From positions 62,001 through 126,000 of the forward strand of contig CAWEYC010000015.1 in NCBI GenBank assembly GCA_963813195.1: a stretch of 64,000 nt of DNA, written 5' to 3'. Below the pieces are notes generated by a model. The model made no database searches and had not been told where the DNA came from. It saw nothing but the letters and a program-made list of their open reading frames with translations. This DNA comes from Roseiarcus sp963813195 (lineage in GTDB: Bacteria > Pseudomonadota > Alphaproteobacteria > Rhizobiales > Beijerinckiaceae). The position numbers and the translations under genes were made by a program. Of this stretch, positions 34,891-46,367 are shown one piece after another. Within the stretch, counting starts at the first letter, position 1, and each line of letters begins with the position of its first letter.

Positions 34891-35382
34891 TCAGAACGGA
34901 ATATCGTCGTCGAGGTCGCCGCCGCCTCCGCCGCCGCTGGCCAGCGCGGGGCGCTTGTCGACCGGCGACGTGCGGCCGAAGCTCGCGTTGCGGTCTTCGC
35001 CGCCGGAGAAGCTGTCGCGGCCGTCGCCGGCGCGCGAATCGAGCAGCGTCAGTTCGCCGCGGAAGCGCTGGAGCACCACTTCGGTGGTGTACTTTTCGAC
35101 GCCGGACTGATCGGTCCATTTGCGCGTCTGCAACTGGCCCTCGACGTAGACCTTCGTGCCCTTCTTGCAATATTGCTCGACGACCTTGCCGATGTTCTCG
35201 TTGAAGACCACGACGTTGTGCCACTCGGTCTTTTCCTTGCGCTCCCCGCTCGCCTTGTCCCGCCAGGTCTCCGAGGTCGCGAGGCTGAAGCTCACGACCT
35301 GATCGCCGGAGTTCAAGCGGCTGACCTTGGGGTCCTTGCCGAGATTGCCGATCAGAATGACTTTGTTGACGCTACCCGCCAT
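34891..35382 (-). CDS. ssb: single-stranded DNA-binding protein
   Basis: 163 residues from MAGSVNKVILIGNLGKDP. OB fold with WHNVVVF, KKGTKVYVEGQLQTRKW and YTTEVVLQRF; then a glycine-rich linker and the acidic tip DLDDDIPF that recruits repair proteins. ATG 35382 fits the family start; the upstream ATG would add five residues. Divergent from uvrA, as usual in alphaproteobacteria. Confidence 0.95.
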   Translation of the reverse strand: MAGSVNKVILIGNLGKDPKVSRLNSGDQVVSFSLATSETWRDKASGERKEKTEWHNVVVFNENIGKVVEQYCKKGTKVYVEGQLQTRKWTDQSGVEKYTTEVVLQRFRGELTLLDSRAGDGRDSFSGGEDRNASFGRTSPVDKRPALASGGGGGGDLDDDIPF

Positions 35383-35407
35383 GATGGTCTCCTTCATACG
35401 CTAATGC

Positions 35408-35510
35408 CCCCTCTCCCGCTCGCGGGAGAGGGCCAGGGTGAGGGCAGAGAACCCTCATCCGGCCGGCTGGCGCCGGCCACCTTCTCCCGCAGGCGGGAGA
35501 AGGGCAAACT
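35408..35510. repeat. REP-like dyads between ssb and uvrA
   Basis: Three GC hairpins in a row: CTCTCCCGCTCGCGGGAGAG, GGCCGGCTGGCGCCGGCC and CTTCTCCCGCAGGCGGGAG, with GGGTGAGGG...CCCTCATCC between. This pattern is a common intergenic repeat in proteobacteria. The remaining bases to 35726 hold the ssb and uvrA promoters; an AT-rich TTCTTATTTTGTTCTATCA stretch (about 35650) is the likely uvrA promoter zone. Confidence 0.65.
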
Positions 35511-35726
35511 TTGGGCATCCTACCCGTCGTTCGCCAGTGGCGCTGGCCCCTTCCGCCACTTGTCCACAGCCCCTACCCGCGCCTGTCATTTGGCGAGCGC
35601 GATTTTCGCACTACATATCCCAGGGACGCCTTCCGGGCGCTTCCCATCGTTCTTATTTTGTTCTATCAGCACGCCTGGCGCGGCGCAAGCCCCCAAGCAA
35701 TTCGCACCTTTCTGGCAAAGGCCGTC

Positions 35727-38666
<2,940 letters not shown>

Positions 38667-38723
38667 GAGGGAAAGCGTCCGGAGGCACACCCGAACAAGG
38701 CGTCGCCTTTGATAATGCGCCGC

Positions 38724-39050
38724 TTACGCCGCTGCCTCGACCTCCGCCCTGATCTTCGCTCCCAATCGCTTCTCCGCCATCGCCAAGTCGTACTGGCTCT
38801 GCAGATTTAACCAGAACGCGGCGCCGGGACCGAGGTAGCGGCTGAGGCGCAGCGCGGTATCGGGCGAGACGCCGCGCTTGCCGGCGATGATTTCGGTCAC
38901 GCGATTGGCGGGGACGCGCAGCTTCAAACCCAAGGCGTGAGCGGTCAGGCCGCGCGCCGCGATCTCCTCCTGAAGCACTTCGCCGGGATGCGCCGGCGCC
39001 ATCGCGAAGCCGTCGGGCGGCGCGTCGAAAATCTCGCGCTTTTTCGTCAT
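38724..39050 (-). CDS. higA: HigA-type antitoxin
   Basis: 108 residues. HTH-XRE of the HigA/VapI class: HPGEVLQEEIAARGLTAHAL, LRVPANRVTEIIAGKRGVSP and LSRYLGPGAAFWLNLQSQYD. Normally follows higB directly. Here an IS630 (39064-40303) lies between it and a higB remnant, so its native promoter and translational coupling are lost. Confidence 0.9.
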   Translation of the reverse strand: MTKKREIFDAPPDGFAMAPAHPGEVLQEEIAARGLTAHALGLKLRVPANRVTEIIAGKRGVSPDTALRLSRYLGPGAAFWLNLQSQYDLAMAEKRLGAKIRAEVEAAA

Positions 39051-39063
39051 CGCATCATACCTC

Positions 39064-40303
39064 TAGTAGCCCGCGTCCTTGGCATTGGTGCTATTTTCTG
39101 AATCTATTCTGTCGTGCGGCAACGGCGGAGGTGATTCGTGGCGGGGAAGGATATCAGCGTCAAGAAGTACGTTGTGAGGTTGAGCCCGGAGGAGCGGGGC
39201 CGGCTTGAAGAGTTCATTCGCAAGGGCAAGCCTGCGGCGCATTTGTTGACGAGGGCGCGGATCTTGTTGAAGGCCGACGTGTCGGAGGCGGGCGCGGGTT
39301 GGAGCGACAGCCGCATTGCCGAGGCTTTGGACACGGGCGATGCGACGGTCGAGCGGACGCGAAAGCTGCTTGTCGAGGAGGGTCTCGAAGCGGTTCTGTC
39401 GCGCAAGTACAATCCGAGATCGGCGCGGCCTCGGATATTCGACGGCGCGGCGGAAGCGAAGCTGATCGCGTTGACGTGCGGACCCGCGCCAGAGGGCTTC
39501 GCCAAATGGAGCCTGCGCCTTCTGGAGGAGAAGGTCGTCGAATTGAACATCGTCGAGAAGGCCAGCGACAACACAATCGGCCGGACGCTCAAAAAAACAT
39601 CCTCCAGCCGCATCGAAAGCAGCAATGGGTGATCGCGCCCGAGGCCAATTCCGCCTTCGTCGCGGCGATGGAAGACGTTCTGGAAGTCTACCAAAGACCG
39701 CACGATCCTCAGCGGCCCCTGGTTTGTCTCGATGAAACGTCGAAGCAGTTGGTCATGGAGACGCGTAAGCCGCTCCGCGCCAAGCCTGGGAAACCGGCGC
39801 GCCACGACAATGAATACGAACGCAACGGCGTCGCCAATCTGTTCATGATGTTCGCGCCGCTCGAAGGTTGGCGACACGTGAAAGTCACCGACCGTCATGC
39901 CGCCGTCGATTACGCCCACGCGCTCAAGGACCTCTGCGACACTCATTTTCCCGACGCGGCCAAGATCGTGCTGATTCAGGACAATCTCAGCACGCACACG
40001 CCCGCCTCCCTCTACGCGGCCTTTCCCGCCCCCGAAGCGCGCCGTCTCGTCGAGCGGTTCGAATGGCATTACACGCCCAAACACGGAAGCTGGCTCGACA
40101 TGGCCGAATCCGAACTCGGCGTTCTTGCCGCCCAATGTCTCGCCCGCCGAATTCCCGACAAGCCATCCCTTGTCCGCGAAATCGACGCCTGGCAGGAAAG
40201 CCGAAACAAACACCACGCCAGCGCGGACTGGCAATTCACAACCCCCGACGCCCGCGTGAAACTCAAAAGATTGTACCCTCAGTTCGAATGACTCGCGCCA
40301 CTA
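39064..40303 (+). mobile_element. IS630-family insertion sequence splitting higBA
   Basis: 1240 bp, inserted at CTAG: CTAG at 39063-39066 and 40301-40304, with the TA duplicated as expected. Ends form an imperfect inverted repeat (TAGTAGCCCGCGTCCTTGG against TAGTGGCGCGAGTCATTCG). The target CTAG is the last codon plus stop of higB (CAC-TAG). Confidence 0.85.
39138..40291 (+). CDS. IS630-family transposase, made by -1 frameshifting
   Basis: GTG start at 39138. First frame: HTH part (AEALDTGDATVERTRKLL) to TLKKTSSS. Second frame: DDE_3 domain with PLVCLDETSKQLV, VLIQDNLSTH and HGSWLDMAESELGVL. The join is at seven A (39591-39597), where a -1 slip gives KKNILQPHRKQQWVIAP. About 384 residues if fused. 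Different from the IS630 at 6246. Confidence 0.87.
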
Positions 40304-40444
40304 GTGATAGTCCACGATTTCCACTTCGAACGCGTCGCCAGCGTGAAAGCGAAACACAATTCTCCAGGGACCATTGACGCTGATCGCCCAAAAGCCAGCG
40401 CGGTCGCCGGATAGCTTATGGTGCCGCGCCCCATCAATTCCAAG
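40301..40444 (-). pseudogene. higB: higB toxin remnant (C-terminal part)
   Basis: Minus-strand frame reads GARHHKLSGDRAGFW, AISVNGPWRIVFRF and DAFEVEIVDYH then TAG, the C-terminal half of HigB/RelE-fold toxins. An in-frame TGA lies just upstream (40445-40447), and the preceding residues in another frame (ADDLELMG) look like the missing link, so there is also a frameshift. The toxin is dead. Confidence 0.75.
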
Positions 40445-40552
40445 TCATCGGCGCCGGCCTTGCCCGATTTCTCCCGCATTCGCGTGTTAGTTGCGCCAGC
40501 AGGGTCGCAGGCGTCCGGGGTCCGTCCGGGCGCGAACCCGAGGGGCGCCAGA

Positions 40553-41209
40553 ATGTCCATGTCCTCGACGACTTCCACCGACATCCCATCAGAGCCGCAA
40601 CCGACGCGGCGCGATTTCCTCTTCGTCGCGACGGCCTCCGTCGCCGGGGTCGGCGTCGCGGCGTCGTTGTGGCCCTTCATCGACGAGATGAACCCCGACG
40701 CCGCCACCCAGGCGGCGGCGGAGCCGGTCGACATCGACCTGTCGCAAATCCAGCCGGGGCAGCAGATCGAGGTGCTGTGGAGCTCGCGGCCGGTGTTCAT
40801 CGTCAATCGCCCGAAGCCGGCGCTCGACACGTTGCAGCAGCCTGCCCTTCTCAGCCGGCTTTCCGACCCGGACTCAACCGCGCTTCAGCAGCCGCCCTAT
40901 GCGGTCAACTGGCATCGCTCGATCAAGCCCGAATACCTCGTCCTGGTCGGCATCTGCACCCATCTCGGCTGCATTCCCAAATACATGCCCACGCCCAATC
41001 CGACCACACCCGTGCCGGATTGGCTCGGCGGTTATCTCTGTCCCTGTCACGGCTCGAAATACGACCTCGCGGGCCGCGTTTTCCTCGATGTTCCCGCGCC
41101 CTACAATCTGCCGGTGCCGCCGTATCATTTTCCCAACGACAAGACGTTGCGCATCGGCGAAAATCCGGTTGGGACGAATTTCGACTTCGACTCGATTTTG
41201 CAGGTCTAG
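40553..41209 (+). CDS. petA: Rieske iron-sulfur subunit of cytochrome bc1 complex
   Basis: 218 residues. Tat-type N-terminus TRRDFLFVATASVAGVG with one membrane anchor (about 22-42); Rieske cluster ligands in CTHLGC and CPCHGS; C-terminal PVPPYHFPNDKTLRIG. Starts at ATG 40553 (MSMSSTTSTD). Usually first of petABC, but no cytochrome b or c1 gene follows; a VOC gene does. It may be a stand-alone paralogue or a displaced subunit. Confidence 0.92.
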   Translation: MSMSSTTSTDIPSEPQPTRRDFLFVATASVAGVGVAASLWPFIDEMNPDAATQAAAEPVDIDLSQIQPGQQIEVLWSSRPVFIVNRPKPALDTLQQPALLSRLSDPDSTALQQPPYAVNWHRSIKPEYLVLVGICTHLGCIPKYMPTPNPTTPVPDWLGGYLCPCHGSKYDLAGRVFLDVPAPYNLPVPPYHFPNDKTLRIGENPVGTNFDFDSILQV

Positions 41210-41297
41210 GACCGGCGCTCGGCGCGTCACACGCAAAACATGATCGGCCACAATACTCACCGCGCCGGTGATCGGCGTTTCGAGCGGGAGGACGGCT

Positions 41298-42074
41298 ATG
41301 GTTTCGCCACGTGGAGATTTCGTCTGGTACGAGTATATGGCGTCGGACGCCAAGGCGGCCGCGGATTTTTACGTCCAGGTCGTCGGTTGGGGGGCCAGCG
41401 ACGCCGGCATGGCCGCTTTTCCCTATACGCTGCTTTCTGTCGGCCCGACGATGGTGGCGGGGCTGATGACCTTGCCCGAGGAGGCGCGCGCGATGGGCGC
41501 CCGGCCGGGCTGGATCGGCTATATCGGCGTCGCCGACGTCGACTCCGACGCGCAAGAAATCGTCGCCGCCGGCGGCAAGATCTATCGCCCCGCCCACGAC
41601 ATTCCGTCGGTCGGCCGCTTCGCCGTCGTCGCCGATCCGCACGGCGCGGCGTTCGTCATTTTCAAGGGCCAGCCCCCAGAGGATCCGCGCGCGCCGCTGG
41701 CGCAGGACGCGTCCGGCAATGTGGGCTGGCGCGAATTGCGCGCCGGCGCGCTGGAGAGCGATTTCGCCTTCTATTCCGGCCTGTACGGCTGGAAGAAGAC
41801 GCAGGCAATGGACATGGGGCCGATGGGAACCTACCAGGTGTTCGAGACCCAGGGCGGACAGGGCGGTGGCATGATGACCAAGACCGCCGAGACGCCGGCC
41901 CCCTATTGGCTCTATTACTTCAACGTCGACGCGATCGACGCCGCGGCTGAGCGCGTCAGGTCCGCCGGGGGTCAACTCGTCGCGGGCCCGCACGAAGTTC
42001 CCGGCGGGGGCTGGATCGTCCAAGCCCTCGACCCGCAAAACGCGAAATTCGCCCTGCTGGCGGCGAGGCGCTGA
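41298..42074 (+). CDS. two-domain VOC (glyoxalase-fold) protein
   Basis: 258 residues, two VOC repeats: residues about 5-120 (DFVWYEYMASDAKAAADFY, VVADPHGAAFVIFKG) and about 135-255 (GWRELRAGALESDFAFYSGL, VQALDPQNAKFALLA). Similar to the CFP32-type glyoxalase/bleomycin resistance proteins. Substrate unknown. ATG follows GGGAGGACGG. Confidence 0.85.
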   Translation: MVSPRGDFVWYEYMASDAKAAADFYVQVVGWGASDAGMAAFPYTLLSVGPTMVAGLMTLPEEARAMGARPGWIGYIGVADVDSDAQEIVAAGGKIYRPAHDIPSVGRFAVVADPHGAAFVIFKGQPPEDPRAPLAQDASGNVGWRELRAGALESDFAFYSGLYGWKKTQAMDMGPMGTYQVFETQGGQGGGMMTKTAETPAPYWLYYFNVDAIDAAAERVRSAGGQLVAGPHEVPGGGWIVQALDPQNAKFALLAARR

Positions 42075-42161
42075 GTTGGCGCTCGCCGGAGAATCCGGCG
42101 AGAGACTTTTTGGCCGTGTCGTTTCGTCCTATGCTCCGCCGGGGCAGCGCGGAGGGGGACG

Positions 42162-42836
42162 ATGAAAAAGGACAAGCCGACGAAAACGATCAGCTTCGTC
42201 AGCCAGAAGGGCGGCGTCGGCAAGAGTACGCTGGCGCGGCTCTTCGCGGTCGGCGCGGCGCATCGCGGCCACAAGGCCATGCTCGCCGACTTCGATCTCG
42301 AGCAACTCACCTGCGTCGAATGGAACGCGGTCCGCTTACGCGGCGGAATCGAGCCGGAGATCGACGCGCGTTCTTTCAAGAGCCTAAAGAAGCTGCGCAA
42401 GAACGAGGAGAGGATCGACTTCATCGTCGCCGATACGCGGGGACTTGCCGACGGCCTGACCAAGGAGCTCGCCGAGGAGAGCGATGTGGTGTTCCTGCCG
42501 ACGGGCACCTCGGTCGACGATCTGCGTCCGACGCTCGCGCTCGCCCGAAAGCTCGCCAAAGGCGGCGCGGACGGCCGCGTCGTCATCGTCCTATCCAAGA
42601 TCGGCCGTTCGGAGGCGCAGGTCGCCAAGGCGATCGAGGCGATCGAGGAGGCGGGCTTCGAACTGCTCGGCGAGCAATGGCCGCTGCGCGACGGCTTCCA
42701 AGCCGACCTCGACTCCGGGCGCGCCGGGCGCGAATCGCGCAATCCGCATCTGCGCGAAACCGCCGAGCGCATGGAGGAGGCGCTGTTCAAGCGCGCGCAC
42801 GCGGCCAAGCCGCGCGCGACAGCGGAGGCCGGTTAG
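42162..42836 (+). CDS. ParA-like ATPase
   Basis: 224 residues. Deviant Walker A KGGVGKSTLAR, ADFDLEQLTCVEW (switch I region) and IVADTRGLADG (Walker B region). Single-gene ParA/MinD-type ATPases of this size position proteins or DNA, but no ParB partner is adjacent. Its stop overlaps the convergent ndk stop by 4 bp. Confidence 0.85.
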   Translation: MKKDKPTKTISFVSQKGGVGKSTLARLFAVGAAHRGHKAMLADFDLEQLTCVEWNAVRLRGGIEPEIDARSFKSLKKLRKNEERIDFIVADTRGLADGLTKELAEESDVVFLPTGTSVDDLRPTLALARKLAKGGADGRVVIVLSKIGRSEAQVAKAIEAIEEAGFELLGEQWPLRDGFQADLDSGRAGRESRNPHLRETAERMEEALFKRAHAAKPRATAEAG

Positions 42837-43255
42837 CCGACGATCTCGTTGGCGGCGAAGAACTGCGCAATCTCGACCGCCGCCGTCTCCGCGGCGTCGG
42901 AGCCGTGCACCGAATTCTCGCCCATCGACAGGGCGAAATCCTTGCGGATCGTGCCGGCGTCGGCCTTCTCGGGATTCGTCGCGCCCATCACTTCGCGATA
43001 GCGCAGGATCGCGTTGTCGCCCTCGAGCACCTGGACGACGACCGGCGCCGCGGTCATCATCTCGACCAGTTCGCCGAAGAACGGGCGCTCCTTGTGCACG
43101 CCATAAAAGGTCTCGGCCTGCGCGCGCGTCATCTGAACGCGCTTCTGCGCGATTATGCGAAGCCCGGCGGCCTCGATCCGAGCGTTGACGGCGCCGGTGA
43201 GATTGCGGCGCGTGACGTCGGGCTTGAGAATGGAGAAAGTCCGTTCGAGGGCCAT
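42833..43255 (-). CDS. ndk: nucleoside diphosphate kinase
   Basis: 140 residues: ERTFSILKPDVTRRN, YGVHKERPFFGELV, VVQVLEGDNAI, MGATNPEKADAGTIRKDFA and the active His in ENSVHGSDAAETA. Phosphate transfer among nucleoside di- and triphosphates. Complete and typical. Confidence 0.97.
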   Translation of the reverse strand: MALERTFSILKPDVTRRNLTGAVNARIEAAGLRIIAQKRVQMTRAQAETFYGVHKERPFFGELVEMMTAAPVVVQVLEGDNAILRYREVMGATNPEKADAGTIRKDFALSMGENSVHGSDAAETAAVEIAQFFAANEIVG

Positions 43256-43361
43256 GGGCGCTTTCTGAAATGAAGGTTGCGAGAAGGCGCCGCGCTTATA
43301 ACGGCGGGCGGCGGGAGCGGCAAGGCGAAGACGGCGCCCGCGCGAAACTTGGAGGCGGCCG

Positions 43362-43646
43362 ATGATCGCGACTCAACAACTGAGCGGCGGCGACCCGCTC
43401 GTCTTCGACGTTCTCGTCGGCGAGGGAACCGCGACGAGCCGCCATCGCGTCACGCTGAGCAGCGCCGACGGCGAGAGGCTCGCCGGCTTGCAGGCGCCGG
43501 AGCGGCTGGTCAAAGCCGCGTTCCGCTTCCTCCTCGACCGGGAGCCGAAGGAAGCCATCATGGCGCGCTTCGATGTCAGCGTGATCGCACGCTACTTCCC
43601 GGAATTCGAGTGTGAACTGCCGCGTTATCTGACCGACGTCGAATGA
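43362..43646 (+). CDS. conserved hypothetical protein
   Basis: 94 residues, no transmembrane segment. Features: HRVTLSSADGERLAGLQAPERLVKAAFRFLLDREPKEAIM (split here into two parts, HRVTLSSADGERLAG and LVKAAFRFLLDREP) and a C-terminal FDVSVIARYFPEFECELPRYL. Small proteins of this look occur in Hyphomicrobiales, but I know no function. Divergent from ndk. Confidence 0.7.
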   Translation: MIATQQLSGGDPLVFDVLVGEGTATSRHRVTLSSADGERLAGLQAPERLVKAAFRFLLDREPKEAIMARFDVSVIARYFPEFECELPRYLTDVE

Positions 43647-43764
43647 GCGAGGCCGGCGGCCGGAGCGGGCGTCTCGCGACAGCTTCCCGTCATCCGTTCG
43701 TCGTGCTTTAGTCGCTTCCGAACGGCCAGGCGCCGCAGAGCGCCTCGCCCGGGAGGGGTTCGCG

Positions 43765-45321
43765 ATGAATGTCACATTCGGATTGAGACGGGCGCTGCAG
43801 CTCAGCCCTGACAGCCTCGCGACCACCTTCGGCGACCGGCAGCGCTCGTGGCGCGAGATGGGCGATCGCGTCGCGCGGCTGGCGGCGGGCCTGCAGGCCT
43901 TGGACGCGCTCGACGGCGAGCGCGTCGCGGTTCTCGCGCTCAACTCCGACCGCTATCTCGAGGCCTATCTCGCGGTCGCCTGGGCCGGCGCGGTCATCGT
44001 GCCCCTCAACATACGATGGAGCCCGGCGGAGAACGAGGACGCGCTCCGCGACTGCCGGCCGAAGGCGCTGCTGTTCGACAAGACCTTCACGCCGCTCGCG
44101 CTCGCGCTGGGGCGGGCGATTCCCGCCCTCCAACTCGTCTACGCCGACGACGGCGAGACGCCGGAGGGGGCCGAGAGCTACGAGGATTTGCTGCGGCGAA
44201 GCCGGCCCGTCCCCGACGTCATGCGCCAAGGCGCGGACCTTGCCGGCGTCTTCTACACCGGCGGCACCACCGGCCGCTCGAAGGGCGTCATGCTCAGCCA
44301 CGCCAATCTGATGGCGAACGCGCTCAGCGGGCTCGCCGAGCACTCCATCGCCGGCCCCGTCGTCTATCTCCACGCCGCGCCGATGTTCCACGTCGCCAAC
44401 GCCGGCGCGATGTACACGGTGCTGCTGCGGGGCGGCGCCAACGCGATGATTTCCGCCTTCACCCCGGAAGGCGCCATGGCCATCGTCGAGAAGGCGCGCG
44501 TCACCGACACCGTGCTGGTGCCGACGATGATCCAGATGCTGGTCGATCACCCGAAGATCGGGGCCTATGACCTGTCGTCGCTGGTGCGGATCAGCTATGG
44601 CGCGTCGCCGATCAGCGAAGCGGTGCTGTTCCGCGCCATCGCGGCCTTCCCTCGCGCGCGGTTCCGCCAGGGCTACGGCATGACCGAGCTCTCGCCCGTC
44701 GCCACCGTGCTGCATTGGGAGGAACACATCGGCGAGGGCTTCGCCAAGGGCCGCCATCGCTCGGCGGGCCGCGCGACCTACGATTGCGAGGTCCGGATCG
44801 TCGATCCCCTCGACCAGCCCGTGCCGGCGGGCGTCGTCGGCGAGATCGTGGTGCGCGGCGACAATGTGATGATGGGCTATTGGGAGCGCCCCGAGGAGAC
44901 CGCCAGAGCCGTCATCGACGGCTGGATGCACACCGGCGACGGCGGCTACGTGGACGAGGCGGGCTTCGTCTTCATCGTCGACCGCATCAAGGACATGATC
45001 GTCACCGGCGGCGAGAACGTCTATTCGATCGAGGTCGAGAACGCGCTCGCCCAGCATCCCGCCGTCGCGCAATGCGCCGTCATCGGCATTCCCGACGAGA
45101 ACTGGGGCGAGCAGGTCCACGCCGTCGTGGTGCTCCGCGCCGGCGCGCGGGCGTCGGCCGACGAGTTGATCGCCTTCGCGAAGACGCTGATCGCCGGCTA
45201 CAAATGCCCGCGCAGCGTTGAAATCCGAGAGACCGCCCTGCCCCTCTCGGGCGCGGGCAAGGTGCTCAAGCGGGAGTTGCGCAAGCCGTTCTGGGAGGGC
45301 GAGGAGCGGCGGGTGCGTTAG
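43765..45321 (+). CDS. acyl-CoA synthetase (AMP-binding)
   Basis: 518 residues. P-loop YTGGTTGRSKGVMLSH, A8-type GYGMTELSPVATV, WMHTGDGGYVDEAGFVFI and catalytic Lys in LPLSGAGKVLKRELRK. Activates a carboxylic acid to acyl-CoA; closest to medium/long-chain fatty acid-CoA ligases by layout. Alone on this strand. Confidence 0.9.
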   Translation: MNVTFGLRRALQLSPDSLATTFGDRQRSWREMGDRVARLAAGLQALDALDGERVAVLALNSDRYLEAYLAVAWAGAVIVPLNIRWSPAENEDALRDCRPKALLFDKTFTPLALALGRAIPALQLVYADDGETPEGAESYEDLLRRSRPVPDVMRQGADLAGVFYTGGTTGRSKGVMLSHANLMANALSGLAEHSIAGPVVYLHAAPMFHVANAGAMYTVLLRGGANAMISAFTPEGAMAIVEKARVTDTVLVPTMIQMLVDHPKIGAYDLSSLVRISYGASPISEAVLFRAIAAFPRARFRQGYGMTELSPVATVLHWEEHIGEGFAKGRHRSAGRATYDCEVRIVDPLDQPVPAGVVGEIVVRGDNVMMGYWERPEETARAVIDGWMHTGDGGYVDEAGFVFIVDRIKDMIVTGGENVYSIEVENALAQHPAVAQCAVIGIPDENWGEQVHAVVVLRAGARASADELIAFAKTLIAGYKCPRSVEIRETALPLSGAGKVLKRELRKPFWEGEERRVR

Positions 45322-45477
45322 GGCGGGGCGGCGTCTTCCGGCGAGCTCGCAGGATTTCAACCGGTTATGAGGCGATTTTCCGCCGCTCCCCTTCCAAGTT
45401 CGGAATCGAGCGGCGCAGCGATGTGCGGCGACGTTTGGCGACGGCGGCGCCGCATACCACATAACATTAATGATTTA

Positions 45478-45505
45478 TTGACAACAATCCACGAAAATGT
45501 ATAGT
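45478..45505 (+). promoter_or_regulatory. sigma70-type promoter
   Basis: TTGACA at 45478-45483, 16-bp spacer, TATAGT at 45500-45505, in an AT-rich island of a GC-rich genome. About 90 bp before the ORF at 45595. The rest of 45322-45594 contains no gene I can support. Confidence 0.6.
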
Positions 45506-45594
45506 GTAACTGCGAGTGCGCTGTGTAGAAAGCGAGCCGCCCTCGCGCTTTACTCCCTGTCGCGCCGTCTATTGAGGTCGCCTGGAATGCCGGA

Positions 45595-45855
45595 ATGAGC
45601 AAGGAACCCGACAACCTCGTTCTCGAACTCCTGCGCGGCATTCGGGCCGACGTGGCGGGTGTCGATGCTAAGGTGGCGAGCCTCGATGCAAAATTGGTCG
45701 ACACCAAAGCCGAGTTGAAAGCCGACATTCATTCGCTGCGCGCCGACGTGGCGTCGGACTTGGCGACAATGCGCAAGGACACCCGCGATCAGATCGTCGG
45801 ACTTCGCCGCGCCGTCGTCGAATGCCATTCCGCCGTACCGGGACACTGTGTGTGA
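45595..45855 (+). CDS. small coiled-coil protein, probably C-terminally truncated
   Basis: 86 residues: NLVLELLRGIRADVAGVDAK followed by heptad-like repeats (LDAKLVDTKAELKADIHSLRADV in part), ending VVECHSAVPGHCV. Rhizobial small coiled-coil proteins of this kind usually run on after the VVEYHSAVIGHG-like stretch (recalled pattern), so the end here may be a truncation. Function unknown. Confidence 0.55.
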   Translation: MSKEPDNLVLELLRGIRADVAGVDAKVASLDAKLVDTKAELKADIHSLRADVASDLATMRKDTRDQIVGLRRAVVECHSAVPGHCV

Positions 45856-45983
45856 CTAGCACTGAGCGGGCCGCTAAGGCACCGGGACGATATGACAGCG
45901 ATCGGCGCATCCGATCCGCCTCACGTTGAATTGCACCGCGTCGGATACACTCTTACAATCCTGTATATCCCGAGGAACCCGCC

Positions 45984-46214
45984 ATGCAGGTCGCCAGATG
46001 GGGCAACAGCCTCGCCATCCGCATTCCCGCCACCGTGGCGAAGGCGCTGAAATTGAGGGTTGGCGACGAGATCGAGGTCCATGTCGAGGGCGATCGCCGT
46101 TTCGCGCTCGCGCGCAAGCCTGGCCGTGACGATCTCTTGAAACGCCTGCGGGCGCTGCGCGGCCACCTGCCCGCCGATTTCGTCTTCGACCGGGACGAGG
46201 CGAGTGAACGGTGA
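45984..46214 (+). CDS. AbrB/MazE-type antitoxin
   Basis: 76 residues: VARWGNSLAIRIPATVAKAL, LRVGDEIEVHVEG, then a helical tail LLKRLRALRGHLPADFVFDR for toxin binding. Swapped-hairpin AbrB fold. Overlaps a VapC-like start by 11 bp, so it was the antitoxin of a type II pair whose toxin is now broken. Confidence 0.88.
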   Translation: MQVARWGNSLAIRIPATVAKALKLRVGDEIEVHVEGDRRFALARKPGRDDLLKRLRALRGHLPADFVFDRDEASER

Positions 46215-46323
46215 TGTCTTCGACGCGAACGTCCTGCTCTATCTCGTCTCGGAAGACACGCGAGCGTGCCGATCCTCGATGAAGCTGCGAATGTCGGCCG
46301 CCAAGCCAATCGCAGGGGTTTGA
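46204..46323 (+). pseudogene. truncated VapC (PIN) toxin
   Basis: From GTG 46204: MNGDVFDANVLLYLVSEDTR, the first PIN strand with its catalytic Asp, then unrelated sequence and a stop after 39 residues. The remaining acidic residues of PIN are missing, so no nuclease activity is expected. Confidence 0.7.
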
Positions 46324-46367
46324 CGGAAGGCGGATCTTGGGCAGACTGTTGGACGGAGATCCCTAAC

